Source of the DNA: Curvibacter microcysteis
GTDB lineage: Bacteria; Pseudomonadota; Gammaproteobacteria; Burkholderiales; Burkholderiaceae_C
DNA: 64,000 bases
NCBI RefSeq assembly: GCF_028649435.1
Contig: NZ_JAQSIN010000007.1
Strand: one strand, 5' to 3'
Every line of letters begins with the position of its first letter. Within the stretch, counting starts at the first letter, position 1. Under the pieces are notes generated by a model. It was given only the letters and a program-made list of their open reading frames with translations. It had not been told where the DNA came from and made no database searches. Both the position numbers and the translations under genes were made by a program. Of this stretch, positions 9,556 through 18,643 are shown in pieces.

Positions 9556-10617
9556 ATGAACCAAGTCCAGCTCGGACAAAGCGACCTGCGCGTCACCCCG
9601 GTGTGCCTGGGCACCATGACCTTTGGTGAGCAAGTCGATGAAGCCCATGCCCACGCCATCCTGGACCGCTCGCTGGCCTTGGGCGTGAACTTCCTGGACA
9701 CAGCCGAGATGTACGCCGTGCCGGCCCGCGCCGAAACCTGCGGCGCCACCGAGACCATCCTGGGCCACTGGTTCGCCAAGAACCCGGGCGTGCGGGATCA
9801 GGTGGTGTTGGCCACCAAGGTGGCCGGCCCCTCGCGAGGCATGCCCTGGATCCGTGAGGGCTCGGGCATGAGCGCCGCCGACATCCTGGCCGCTTGCGAC
9901 GGCAGCCTGCGCCGCTTGCAGACCGATGTGATCGACCTGTACCAAATCCATTGGCCGGAGCGCCATGTGCCTGCGTTCGGGGCCTTGTACTTTGATCCGG
10001 CCAAGGACAAGTCGGTCACCTCCATCCACGAGCAACTGGAGGCCTTGGCCCAGCTGGTCAAGGCCGGCAAGGTGCGCTACATCGGCCTGTCCAACGAGAC
10101 CCCTTATGGGGTGCACGAGTTCGTGCGCCTGGCCGAGCAGCACGGACTGCCGCGGGTGGCCACCGTGCAAAACCCGTACTGCCTGATCAACCGCAGCTAC
10201 GAAAACGCCTTGGACGAGAGCTGCCACCGCTTGGGCGTCTCGCTGCTGGCGTATTCGCCGTTGGGTTTTGGCCTGCTGACGGGCAAGTACGACGCCAGTG
10301 GCATCGACGGCCCGGACGCCCCCAAGGACGGCCGCATCGCGCGCTACGAGTCGGTGCGCAAGCAGCGCTGGGGTCGCCCAGAGGCCCTGGTGGCCGCGCG
10401 CCGCTACAACGCGCTGGCGCGTGAGCACGGCCTGACCCCCAGCCAGCTGGCGCTGGCCTTTTGCTACACCAAGTGGCAGGTGGCCAGCACCATCATTGGT
10501 GTGACCTCGGTGGCTCAGCTGGAAGAAGACGTGGCGGCTTACGGCACCACGTTGTCGCCTGAGCTGCTGGCGGCCATTGATGCCATCCGCTGGGAACTGC
10601 GCGACCCGGCCATCTGA
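9556..10617 (+). CDS. tas: NADP(H)-dependent aldo-keto reductase, Tas family
   Basis: TIM-barrel oxidoreductase. From ATG 9556 (CGGAG five bases upstream) it is 353 residues. The catalytic set is recognisable: Asp and Tyr in FLDTAEMY, Lys in ATKVAGPS and His in IHW. The text closely follows E. coli Tas (GTMTFGEQ, IGLSNETPYGV, TVQNPYCLINRS, LLAYSPLGFGLLTGKY), a larger AKR with two insertions relative to short family members. The physiological substrate of Tas is poorly defined. The gene is transcribed away from the hydrolase gene. Confidence 0.9.
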   Translation: MNQVQLGQSDLRVTPVCLGTMTFGEQVDEAHAHAILDRSLALGVNFLDTAEMYAVPARAETCGATETILGHWFAKNPGVRDQVVLATKVAGPSRGMPWIREGSGMSAADILAACDGSLRRLQTDVIDLYQIHWPERHVPAFGALYFDPAKDKSVTSIHEQLEALAQLVKAGKVRYIGLSNETPYGVHEFVRLAEQHGLPRVATVQNPYCLINRSYENALDESCHRLGVSLLAYSPLGFGLLTGKYDASGIDGPDAPKDGRIARYESVRKQRWGRPEALVAARRYNALAREHGLTPSQLALAFCYTKWQVASTIIGVTSVAQLEEDVAAYGTTLSPELLAAIDAIRWELRDPAI

Positions 10618-10685
10618 GTGGCCGCGGGCCCCGGCACAGGGGCCCGCGCTCACCGCGTCGCCACCCCCGTTGGTGCCGGCCCGCT

Positions 10686-12125
10686 TCAGGCCGCCGTGGT
10701 GCTGGGGTGCACCCGGCCTGACACCCAGGGCGCGCTGCCCGGCTCTCCCAAGTCCCAGAACAGCCCGGCCATGACCGCCAGGCCCTCGCGCGCCACCGAG
10801 CCCAGCAGGTGCTCGTTAGGCGCGTGCTGTGCGCAGGCCGGGTAGGAGTGGGGCACCCACAGCGTGGGCAGGCCCAGGCCATCGGCAAACAAATCATTGG
10901 GCAGCGAGCCCGCCAGGTTGGGCATCAGCACGGCGGGATGGCCGGCGCTGGCCTGCATGGAGTTCAGGGCCCAGTCCACCCAGGGGTTGTCCAGGTCCAG
11001 GCGGGTGGCACCGCAGGCCATGCTGACCTCGACCTGCACCTCCTCAAAGCCTTGCGCGTCCAGGTGGGCGCGCACATGGTCTTGCAGTTGGGTCCAGTCG
11101 GTGCCCACCACAAAGCGCAGTTGACAATGGGCGACGGCGTTCGGCGGGATGGCGTTGACCGGGCGCGTGGCGGAGCCCGCGCCCAGGGCCAGCACCTCCA
11201 GCGTGTTCCAGCCGACCAATTGCTCTGCCGGGCTCAGGCCGGGCTCACCCCAGCCGGGGCTGAGTTCGGGGTCGTCGATGCCCCCGCCCACCGGCACCTC
11301 GCGCAGCGCCTGGCGCAGGCGCTCGGGTGGCGGGGGCGGCAGCAGGCCTGGCACCAGCACGCGTCCTTGCGGCCCGACCAGGCTGGCCAGGGCATGGCTC
11401 AGGCGGATGGCTGGGTTGCTCAACACGCCGCCCCAGTTGCCCGAGTGGTAGGCGCGTTCGCGGCTGTTCACGCGCAGCGAAAAATTCACGGCGCCACGCG
11501 AGCCCAGGAACAGGGTCGGTCGGCTGGCCTGGGCGCGCGGGCCATCGCTGGCCAGGAACAGGTCCGCGCTCAGGGCGCGGCGCTGTTGCTCGCAAAAAGC
11601 GGCCAGGCCCGGGGAGCCCGCTTCTTCGCCCATCTCCAGCAACACCGTCACGTTGTAGCCCAGGCGCTGCTGGCGCGCCTGCAGCGTGTGTTCCAACGCG
11701 GCCAGCACGATGCTGTGTTGGCCTTTGTTGTCGGCACTGCCTCGGCCGTACCAGCGATCGCCCTCGATGGTCAGCGTCCAGGGGCTCAGGCCCTCGCGCC
11801 AGCGCGCGTCCTGCCCATTGACCACATCGCCGTGACCATAGCTCAGCACGGTGGGCAAGGCCGGGTCTTCGACGCGGTGCGCCAGCAGCAAGGGGCCGGC
11901 GCCGGCCACGGGGTTGTCGTGGATCTGCACCTCAAAGCCCAGGCGGCTCAGCCAGGGCAGGATTTCTTCACTCAGGTAGCCACGCAGGGCGGTTTGGGTG
12001 GCGGCGGGGGCGTCGGGCCCCAGGTCGCTCTCGGTGCGCCAGCCCAGGCGGCGGTTCAGGTCGGTGGCCAGGCCGCCGGTATCGAAGTACTGGTGGACTT
12101 GGGCCAGGAGTTGGGTGCGGGTCAT
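10686..12125 (-). CDS. M20 family metallopeptidase / dipeptidase
   Basis: Di-zinc exopeptidase of 479 residues. The first zinc ligand is in SYGHGDVV near residue 97, the bridging Asp in GRGSADNKGQ near 130, and the catalytic Glu pair in LEMGEEAGSPG near 168. The lid/dimerisation domain follows. The family includes cytosolic non-specific dipeptidases and carnosinases. The gene follows the YitT-like gene on the same strand with 37 nt between them, so they may be co-transcribed. Confidence 0.88.
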   Translation of the reverse strand: MTRTQLLAQVHQYFDTGGLATDLNRRLGWRTESDLGPDAPAATQTALRGYLSEEILPWLSRLGFEVQIHDNPVAGAGPLLLAHRVEDPALPTVLSYGHGDVVNGQDARWREGLSPWTLTIEGDRWYGRGSADNKGQHSIVLAALEHTLQARQQRLGYNVTVLLEMGEEAGSPGLAAFCEQQRRALSADLFLASDGPRAQASRPTLFLGSRGAVNFSLRVNSRERAYHSGNWGGVLSNPAIRLSHALASLVGPQGRVLVPGLLPPPPPERLRQALREVPVGGGIDDPELSPGWGEPGLSPAEQLVGWNTLEVLALGAGSATRPVNAIPPNAVAHCQLRFVVGTDWTQLQDHVRAHLDAQGFEEVQVEVSMACGATRLDLDNPWVDWALNSMQASAGHPAVLMPNLAGSLPNDLFADGLGLPTLWVPHSYPACAQHAPNEHLLGSVAREGLAVMAGLFWDLGEPGSAPWVSGRVHPSTTAA

Positions 12126-12162
12126 GGGCTGGTCAGGCTTTCTGGGAAGGGTGGAGGGGCGC

Positions 12163-12837
12163 TCAGGACGCGATGTAGCGGTCCTTGCGGTGGTTCATGG
12201 TGAGGATCAGGTTGAGCATCACGGCGCCGCCAATCGACAGGGCGACATGGCTCAGCGGAGCGGTCCACAAGGCCAGCAGCACGATCACGCAATCGACCGC
12301 CATTTGGATGTGGCCGGCCTTCCAGCCCCTGCTTTCTTGCAGGTAGAAGGCCAGGATGCCGATGCCGCCCAGGCTGGCGCGGTGGCGAAACAGCATCAAA
12401 AAGCCCACCCCCATCAGCAGCCCACCCAGCACGGCGGCATAGGCGGGGTGCAGGGTGTCAAACGACACCAGCTGGGGCGTGATTTCGGTCATTGCCGACA
12501 GCATGGCCACCGCGGCCATGGTCTTGAGCACAAAGGCGCGGTCCATCTTGCGCCAGGCCAGCACGTAAAAGGGCAGGTTGAGCACAAAGAACACCTTGCC
12601 GAAGCTGTAGCCCGTGGCGTAGTGCAGCAAGAAGGCCAGGCCCGCCATGCCGCCGCTGAGCAGGTGGTCGCGCGAGTAGATGGCCACGCCCAGGGCGATC
12701 AGCAGCGTGGCGGAGAACAGGGCCAAGGCGTCCTCGAACAGGCTGTGGCGGGTCAGCTCGCTGACCGGTGAGGGCGGTGCCGGTGCAGCGGGCGCTGAGG
12801 ACGTGGGGGCGGGCGGTTTGGATTCAGGTGAGTTCAT
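12163..12837 (-). CDS. YitT family membrane protein
   Basis: Integral membrane protein of unknown function. From ATG 12837 it is 224 residues: a Pro/Ala-rich N-terminus of about 25 residues and then five or six hydrophobic helices. The family-like stretches GVAIYSRDHLLSGGMAGLAF and RHRASLGGIGILAFY are visible. An in-frame ATG at 12924 would add 29 residues without a clear helix. It has a plausible GGTGAAAG upstream, so the start is uncertain. The gene sits directly upstream of the M20 peptidase gene. Confidence 0.8.
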   Translation of the reverse strand: MNSPESKPPAPTSSAPAAPAPPSPVSELTRHSLFEDALALFSATLLIALGVAIYSRDHLLSGGMAGLAFLLHYATGYSFGKVFFVLNLPFYVLAWRKMDRAFVLKTMAAVAMLSAMTEITPQLVSFDTLHPAYAAVLGGLLMGVGFLMLFRHRASLGGIGILAFYLQESRGWKAGHIQMAVDCVIVLLALWTAPLSHVALSIGGAVMLNLILTMNHRKDRYIAS

Positions 12838-12963
12838 CAGATGGGTTCCGTGTGAGGCCGGGCGCGCTGTGTCCAGGCGCCTGGGCGTCTGGGCAAGCAA
12901 GGGGCGGGCCGCGTAGGAGACCATTCTTTCACCCTGCAGGCAGTGATCGGGATCAGAGCCTGT

Positions 12964-13953
12964 TCATTCCAGCGTGACTTTGGCGCGCGCCACGGCAGCG
13001 CGGAACTGGGTGATCTCCAGCTCCATTTGCTTGATCAGCTTGGGTGAGTCCAGGAACACCGCTTCCATGGACTGCGCGCGGAATTGGGTCTGGACTTCTG
13101 GCTGGGCCATCACGCGACTCAGTTCCTGGCTCAGCCGGGCGATCACGGCCGGTGGGGTGTGGGCTGGGGCGGCCAGGGCATACCAGCCCTCAAAGCTGGC
13201 GTCCTCCAGCTTGAGTTCGGCCAGGGTGGGCACGTCGGGCAGGCTGGGGATGCGTTGGCGGCTCGGCGTGGCCAGGGCCCGCAGCTTGCCGGATTTGAGG
13301 TGGGGCGCCGCGCTGGCCAGGGTGTCAAAGGTGGCTTCGACCTCTGCCGACATCAAGGCGGTGGTGACCTGGGCACTGCCCTTGTAGGGGATGTCCTGCA
13401 GCGATACCTGGGCCGCCAAGCCCAGCAAGATGCCGGCGAGGTGCGGCGCGGTGGCACTGCCATAGGTGGCGTAGCGCACGGCGCCCGCCTGTTTGCGGGC
13501 GGCAGCCAGCAAGTCGTTCAAGGTCTTGAACGGCGACTGGGCCGGCACCACCAGCACCAGCGGGGCGCGCGCCAGCATGGCCACGGGGATCAGGTCTTTG
13601 AACGGGTCGTAGCCAATGCGCGGCTTGAGCGCCGGGTTGACGGTGAAACTGGTCGAGCCCGACACCAGCAGGGTGTAGCCGTCGGGGGCGGCACGCACCA
13701 CGGCCTCGGTGCCGATCTGGGTCGAGGCCCCGGGCTTGTTGTCCACCAATACGGCCTGGCCCAGCCGCGGGCTCAGCGCTTGTCCCACGGCCCGGGCCAC
13801 GATGTCCGTGCCGCCGCCGGGCGGGAAGGGCACCACCAGGCGCAGGTTGTGCGTGGGCCAGGCGGCGTTGTCGGCGGCCTGGGCGCCCAGGGTCAATCCG
13901 GCACTCAGGGCCAGCAGGGAAAGGGCAGTGCGGCGGTGCATGGAGCGGGTCAT
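12964..13953 (-). CDS. Bug/TctC-type tripartite tricarboxylate transporter receptor
   Basis: Periplasmic solute-binding protein of 329 residues. It has a clear Sec signal peptide (Arg-rich start, hydrophobic core, cleavage near AQAAD). The Bug signature LVVPFPPGGGTDIVAR near residue 40 and VDNKPGA near 70 are present. No TctA/TctB membrane genes are adjacent, which is typical of the many orphan Bug receptors in Burkholderiales. It is divergent from a LysR-type regulator, so the ligand may be the inducer. The ligand itself cannot be predicted. Confidence 0.92.
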   Translation of the reverse strand: MTRSMHRRTALSLLALSAGLTLGAQAADNAAWPTHNLRLVVPFPPGGGTDIVARAVGQALSPRLGQAVLVDNKPGASTQIGTEAVVRAAPDGYTLLVSGSTSFTVNPALKPRIGYDPFKDLIPVAMLARAPLVLVVPAQSPFKTLNDLLAAARKQAGAVRYATYGSATAPHLAGILLGLAAQVSLQDIPYKGSAQVTTALMSAEVEATFDTLASAAPHLKSGKLRALATPSRQRIPSLPDVPTLAELKLEDASFEGWYALAAPAHTPPAVIARLSQELSRVMAQPEVQTQFRAQSMEAVFLDSPKLIKQMELEITQFRAAVARAKVTLE

Positions 13954-14123
13954 CCTGTGGGAGACGCCGGCGCGTCGGCGGGGACACGGGCGTATGGGTT
14001 GGGGGGAGAGCGTTCGGTGGACTGATTAGACGACGGGCCAAGGGTCTTCAGGTCTGTTTCTTGCGTTGCCTTCGTTAGAGAATTGACAAAGCACCGTTGC
14101 TTGATTTGGAAGGGATGACCGAC

Positions 14124-15092
14124 ATGAAACTGCCCCTGTTCAGTTTGCCTCTGCGTTACTTCGTGGTGGTGGCCCGTGCGCGCTCGGTCAGTGAGGCGGC
14201 GCGTCAGCTGCATGTGGCGGCCTCGGCAGTAAGCCGTCAGATCAGTTTGTTGGAAGAGAGCCTGGGCCTGCCCTTGTTCGAGCGTGCGCCGCGCGGCATG
14301 GTGCCCACCGCGGCGGGTGAAAAGCTGCTGGCCCATGTGTTGAGCGCAACCGAGGAGGGGCATTTTTTGCTGGAGCAACTGCGCGGCCTGGCCGGGCGAC
14401 CGCGCGTGCGCCTGGCCTGTACCGAGGGCTTTGCGGCGGGCTTCATGGCGGGGGCCTTGCAGGCTTTTCGGGCCCAGCACCCCGAGGCCCAGTTGGAGCT
14501 GAATGTGGTGGCGCCAGACCAAGTCAATGTGCTGCTGCGCCAGGGCGAAATCGACCTGGGCCTGAAGTACAGCCTGAGCCCTGAAAAAGAAGTGGCCGTG
14601 CTGCACACGGTGCAGGCCCCCGTCATGGCGGTGGTGCGCGTCGGCCACCCGCTGGCGGGCAAGCCTCGCATCCGGGTGCAGGACGCTGTGCGTTTTCCGC
14701 TGGTGCTGGGCGCCAGCGGCACCACCAGCCGACGCTTGTTTGACCTGGCCTGCAGCCAACAAGGGGCGCAGTACGTGCCGGCGGTGGTCAGCAACTTCTC
14801 GCCCGCCTTGCTGTCGATGATGGACAACCAGGACCTCATGCCCGCGGGCTATCTCACGGTGGCGCACTGGGTGGCGCGGGGGGAACTCAAGGCCTTGCCC
14901 TTTGTCGAGCCCGAGTTGCAGCAACGCCGCTTGTGCCTGTTGGCCCAGGCGGGGCGCAGCCTGCTGCCGCCTGTACAGGCTTTTGCCGACTTGCTGGTGG
15001 CTGGCGTGGGTGAGTTTGGCAAGCGCAAGGTGCGCGCCAGGCCTTTGCGCAGTGCGAGCGCCATGCCCCCCGGCGCCGCCGTGTCGGCCTGA
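14124..15092 (+). CDS. LysR family transcriptional regulator
   Basis: DNA-binding activator/repressor. From ATG 14124 it is 322 residues, with an N-terminal winged helix-turn-helix (SVSEAARQLHVAASAVSRQI at about 22-41, then LEESLGLPLFERAPRG). A periplasmic-binding-protein-like effector domain follows. I chose 14124 because GGAAGGG ends nine bases upstream; an in-frame ATG at 14115 abuts that motif. Divergent from the Bug receptor gene over a 170-bp shared promoter region, it is the likely regulator of that gene. Confidence 0.9.
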   Translation: MKLPLFSLPLRYFVVVARARSVSEAARQLHVAASAVSRQISLLEESLGLPLFERAPRGMVPTAAGEKLLAHVLSATEEGHFLLEQLRGLAGRPRVRLACTEGFAAGFMAGALQAFRAQHPEAQLELNVVAPDQVNVLLRQGEIDLGLKYSLSPEKEVAVLHTVQAPVMAVVRVGHPLAGKPRIRVQDAVRFPLVLGASGTTSRRLFDLACSQQGAQYVPAVVSNFSPALLSMMDNQDLMPAGYLTVAHWVARGELKALPFVEPELQQRRLCLLAQAGRSLLPPVQAFADLLVAGVGEFGKRKVRARPLRSASAMPPGAAVSA

Positions 15093-15155
15093 GCCGGCCG
15101 CCCATTGCTAACATGTCGGCCCGGATGGAGGGCACCGCTGTGCCCGGTGGATGTC

Positions 15156-15647
15156 ATGGCTAAAAAAGATCACGTTTCTGAAACCCCTGCCACCCAGTGG
15201 CTCAAGGCCCACCGCGTGGCCTATACGGAACACCCTTACGAGTACCTGGAGCATGGCGGTGCCTTGCACAGCGCCGAGGTGCTGGGGCAAGACCCCTTCA
15301 CGGTGGTCAAGACCTTGATCATGCAGGACCAGGACGCCAAACCGCTGGTGGTGTTGATGCATGGCAACCGCAAGGTGTCGACCAAGAACCTGGCGCGCCA
15401 GATCGGAGCCAAGTCGGTGGAGCCCTGCGCCCCCGAGGTGGCCAACCGGCACAGCGGCTACCTGGTGGGGGGCACCTCACCATTTGGCACCCGCAAGACC
15501 ATGCCGATCTACATCGAGGAGAGCATCCTGGCCCTGCCGCGCATCTGCATCAATGGCGGGCGACGTGGCTTTCTCGTGGGTTTGGATCCGCAGGTCTGCG
15601 TCCAGCTGCTGGGTGCGCGGCCGGTGCAATGCGCGCTGGCAGAATGA
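15156..15647 (+). CDS. ybaK: Cys-tRNA(Pro)/Cys-tRNA(Cys) deacylase YbaK
   Basis: Trans-editing hydrolase that removes cysteine mischarged onto tRNA-Pro. It is 163 residues, matching the YbaK/EbsC family. The text TPATQWLKAHRVAYTEHPYEY, the Lys in FTVVKTLIM and GYLVGGTSPFGTRK are characteristic. I chose ATG 15156 (MAKKDHVSET) over an upstream in-frame ATG because homology begins here. It follows the LysR gene on the same strand by 63 nt. Confidence 0.92.
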   Translation: MAKKDHVSETPATQWLKAHRVAYTEHPYEYLEHGGALHSAEVLGQDPFTVVKTLIMQDQDAKPLVVLMHGNRKVSTKNLARQIGAKSVEPCAPEVANRHSGYLVGGTSPFGTRKTMPIYIEESILALPRICINGGRRGFLVGLDPQVCVQLLGARPVQCALAE

Positions 15648-15735
15648 ACGCCCGGGGCCCTGTGCCCCCCTTGTTGTGTGTGCCGGGTGGCTGGTAGGCC
15701 CCCGATGTCGATGCTTTGTTGAGAGGACCGTTACC

Positions 15736-16368
15736 TTGCAGACTTTTTACCCCCTGGCCGCCACGGCCCTGGCCTACCTGCTGGGCTCGCTTTCGTTTGC
15801 CGTCATCGTCAGCCGCTTGATGGGGCTGAACGACCCGCGCACCTACGGCAGCAAGAACCCGGGTGCCACCAATGTGTTGCGCTCGGGCAGCAAGGCCGCG
15901 GCCATCGTCACCTTGCTGCTGGACGCCTTGAAGGGTTGGCTGCCGGTGTTCCTGGTCCGCCGCTATGGCGCGGCCTTCGAGTTGGGCGACGGCACGATGG
16001 CCTTGGTCGGCTTGGCGGCTTTTCTGGGCCACCTGTACCCCGTGTTCTTCCGCTTTGTGGGCGGCAAGGGCGTGGCCACGGCGCTGGGCGTGTTGTTCGG
16101 GGTTGATGCTATTTTGGGCTTGGCCGCGGGCGCGGTGTGGCTGCTCATGGCCGTGTTGTTCCGCTACTCCTCGCTGTCGTCCCTGGTGGCGGCAGCCGCA
16201 GCGCCCGCGCTGTATGTGCTCGCCAGCGGCACGGCTTGGTATGCCGAAACGCCGGTTACCTTGGCCCTGGTGGTGATGGCGGCGCTGCTGTTTTACCGCC
16301 ATCGGGAGAACATCCAGCGCCTGTTCGCCGGCACCGAGTCCAAGCTGGGGCAGAAGAAAAAGGCTTGA
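15736..16368 (+). CDS. plsY: Glycerol-3-phosphate acyltransferase PlsY
   Basis: Inner-membrane acyltransferase that uses acyl-phosphate to make lysophosphatidic acid, the first step of phospholipid synthesis. It is 210 residues with about five membrane helices. Family motifs are present: YLLGSLSFAVIVSR, the GSKNPGATNVLR loop near residue 40, DALKGWLPV, and FVGGKGVATALG near 110. No ATG precedes the first helix. A TTG at 15736 with GAGAGG nine bases upstream gives the expected N-terminus. Confidence 0.93.
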   Translation: MQTFYPLAATALAYLLGSLSFAVIVSRLMGLNDPRTYGSKNPGATNVLRSGSKAAAIVTLLLDALKGWLPVFLVRRYGAAFELGDGTMALVGLAAFLGHLYPVFFRFVGGKGVATALGVLFGVDAILGLAAGAVWLLMAVLFRYSSLSSLVAAAAAPALYVLASGTAWYAETPVTLALVVMAALLFYRHRENIQRLFAGTESKLGQKKKA

Positions 16369-16427
16369 TGGCTTGAGGACTGCGGCAGCGGCCCGGGGTC
16401 ATGGTCCTGCTGAGCTCGGCCTCTGCT

Positions 16428-17417
16428 TCAGAGCATGTCCGGCGGGTGATTGCGCGCCACCTGCAGCATCACCGTGTGATTGATCATCAGGCTCACTGCG
16501 TGGGACGGCATGGCCGCCTGGATGCGGTGATCGCCCCGGGTGGTGTTGTACAGGCGTGGCTGCGGGTAGGGCTCGCCGCGCGCATTGATCAGGCTGGCCA
16601 CCAGCGGCTGGTTGGCGCGCTCGGTGCGGCGCAGCACCACGGCCAAGTCCTGGTTGTCCAGCTTCACATAGGTGCCCGGGGGACACAGGCCCACCCGGCG
16701 CACCAGCACCTGGGCCACGTCGTCTTGGCGGCCTTGGCTGGCGCCAATCACCACGCGCAAGGAGTCGGTCACGCTTTTGCCCACCCGGCTGCGGCGCGGG
16801 CTGATCATGGCGGCGTAGCGGTCCACCACCTGCAGGATGTGGGTCAGGCGCAAGCCGGGGTCGGGGGTGCCGCCAGGCACCGGCAGGGGCAGGTTCTCGT
16901 GGTGCGAGGCCACCACGGCCAGCCACAGTTCATCTTGGATGCCGACCCGGGCCAGCAGCAGGCAGCTTTTGACCGAGTGGGCATCGATGTTGGATTGCTG
17001 CTCGACACTGGGGCGTTCGCGCTGTTCGGCCAGTTCGTCTTGCAGCGCCGTCATGGCGATGTTCATGGTCAGCGCGGCGGCAATCAGGCTGTCGCGCTGC
17101 TCGCGCGGCAGTTTGACTTCCTGCGCGATGATGTGGCACAGGGCCGCACAGACCAGGGCGTGGGTCGTGCTGTAGCCAGCGATCGAGGTGCCCGCCATCT
17201 GGAACAGCAGGTACAGGCCGGTGTCAGCGTCTTCTTCGAGCAGGTCCTGCAGCCAGCGGTCGTACTGGCGGATTTTTTGCGCAAAGTCTGGCACGCTTTC
17301 GGGCACCGTCAACAGCAGGCCCAGGCTGGACTCCAGATCCCCCCACAGCGTGAGCAGGTCTTCGTAGCTGGTGGTGTCAGGCTCTGACACCAAGGACATG
17401 GGGACGGTATCGTTCAA
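16428..17417 (-). CDS. Degenerate HD-GYP-like domain protein
   Basis: A 329-residue protein whose middle (about 80-205) aligns in pattern with HD-GYP c-di-GMP phosphodiesterases but lacks key residues. The helix that should end in HD reads AALTMNIAM, so the metal-binding pair is replaced by MN (118-119). The later His147 and the HHE triplet at 172-174 are kept, but no GYP follows. Catalysis on c-di-GMP looks unlikely; a binding or scaffold role is an inference. The start is a TTG overlapping the preceding stop (TTGA, 17414-17417); an ATG at 17399 is the alternative. It is third in an operon after yajQ and the protease gene. Confidence 0.7.
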   Translation of the reverse strand: MNDTVPMSLVSEPDTTSYEDLLTLWGDLESSLGLLLTVPESVPDFAQKIRQYDRWLQDLLEEDADTGLYLLFQMAGTSIAGYSTTHALVCAALCHIIAQEVKLPREQRDSLIAAALTMNIAMTALQDELAEQRERPSVEQQSNIDAHSVKSCLLLARVGIQDELWLAVVASHHENLPLPVPGGTPDPGLRLTHILQVVDRYAAMISPRRSRVGKSVTDSLRVVIGASQGRQDDVAQVLVRRVGLCPPGTYVKLDNQDLAVVLRRTERANQPLVASLINARGEPYPQPRLYNTTRGDHRIQAAMPSHAVSLMINHTVMLQVARNHPPDML

Positions 17418-18109
17418 GGCTTTTTATCCAGCACCATTTGGTCGCCGACCTGACGCATCTGAAACCGGCTCAGGTAGCTGTTGCCCAGCAGCACATAGGG
17501 CAGGGCATTGCTCAGCACCACGGCGTCCACGTCGTACACCTCGACATCGCCCACGCGCAGGGTGCTCAGCTTGAGCGGCCACGCTGCCGTGCTGCCGTTG
17601 GCGGTGCTCATGGCCACTTGGGGGTTGGCCAGGTAGGCCAGGCCCATCCGGTCAGCGTCGGGGCGGCCAATGGCCACCAGGGTGGCTCCGGTGTCGAGCA
17701 TGAACTGCATCACCTGGCCGTTGATCATGCCTTGGCTTTTGAAGTGGCCACCGCTGTCGGCCGTCAGGGATATTTTTTTGCCATTGGGCGATTTCAGCCC
17801 AGGGTTGGCCGTGTTGAGTTGCACCGGGGCGTCACCCAGGCGCAGGTTGAGCCGGCGGCCGTCTTGTTCGACCACGGCCTCGTCTCGGCCCACCGAGAGC
17901 ACGCGCACACCCAAGTGGCTATCGCCCACCGCCACTGTTTTGGGGGGCTGCTGGCCAATGACCAGCAGGGCCCTGCCGCCCAGCACGCCGCTCAGGGCCA
18001 CCGGCTCGCCTGCATGGGCCCAAGCCAGCGTGCTCAAGGCGCCAGCCCAAAGACAGCGGCCCCAGCGGGTCAGGCCAGGTGAACGCAGCAGTGAGTGGCC
18101 CATGGGCAT
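17414..18109 (-). CDS. Retropepsin-like aspartic protease, periplasmic (clan AA)
   Basis: A 231-residue protein with an N-terminal signal peptide or anchor (hydrophobic 18-32, AHA cleavage). The C-terminal half is a single-lobed retropepsin-like fold. The catalytic triad motif is MLDTGATLVAIG with DTG at 139-141, and the closing strand is VLLGNSYLSRF. Such proteins (TIGR02281-like) are thought to dimerise like viral proteases; substrates are unknown. It lies 12 nt after yajQ and overlaps the next gene by 4 nt, so translational coupling is likely. Confidence 0.85.
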   Translation of the reverse strand: MPMGHSLLRSPGLTRWGRCLWAGALSTLAWAHAGEPVALSGVLGGRALLVIGQQPPKTVAVGDSHLGVRVLSVGRDEAVVEQDGRRLNLRLGDAPVQLNTANPGLKSPNGKKISLTADSGGHFKSQGMINGQVMQFMLDTGATLVAIGRPDADRMGLAYLANPQVAMSTANGSTAAWPLKLSTLRVGDVEVYDVDAVVLSNALPYVLLGNSYLSRFQMRQVGDQMVLDKKP

Positions 18110-18121
18110 GGATTGGCGCGT

Positions 18122-18607
18122 TCAGTCGCGGAAGTTGTTGAAGTCCAGCGGCACGTCCGTGATGTCCTTGCGCACCAAAGCCATGGCGGCTTGCAGGTCG
18201 TCGCGCTTGGCACCGGTCACGCGCACGGCGTCGCCCTGGATCGCGGCCTGGACCTTGAGCTTGCTGTCTTTGATCAGCTTCTGGATCTTCTTGGCCACGT
18301 CGGATTCGATGCCATTGCGCACCTTGATCACTTGCTTGACCTTGTCGCCGCCCACCTTCTGGACCGCGCCCTTGTCGAGGAAACGCACATCCACATTGCG
18401 CTTGGTGAGCTTGTTGCGCAGGATGTCTTCGACTTGGTCGAGTTGGAATTCGGCGTCGCCGAACAAGGTGATTTCCTTGTCCTTGAGTTCGAGGGCGGCC
18501 GAGGTGCCTTTGAAATCGAAACGTGTGCCAATTTCCTTGGCCGCGTTTTCAACGGCATTCTTCACTTCGACCAGGTTGGCTTCACAGACGGTATCAAAAG
18601 AGGGCAT
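18122..18607 (-). CDS. yajQ: YajQ family nucleotide-binding protein
   Basis: Small cytosolic protein of 161 residues, the family length. It starts with the family hallmark MPSFDTVCEANLVEVKNAV and ends with LDFNNFRD. YajQ homologues bind c-di-GMP in Xanthomonas and act with a transcription factor; in other bacteria they bind nucleotides or tRNA. It is first in a three-gene operon with the aspartic protease and the degenerate HD-GYP gene, and is divergent from murB with only 36 bp between them. Confidence 0.95.
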   Translation of the reverse strand: MPSFDTVCEANLVEVKNAVENAAKEIGTRFDFKGTSAALELKDKEITLFGDAEFQLDQVEDILRNKLTKRNVDVRFLDKGAVQKVGGDKVKQVIKVRNGIESDVAKKIQKLIKDSKLKVQAAIQGDAVRVTGAKRDDLQAAMALVRKDITDVPLDFNNFRD

Positions 18608-18643
18608 GGGAGTACAGACGGAGCAGATGAGACAATAAGAGCG

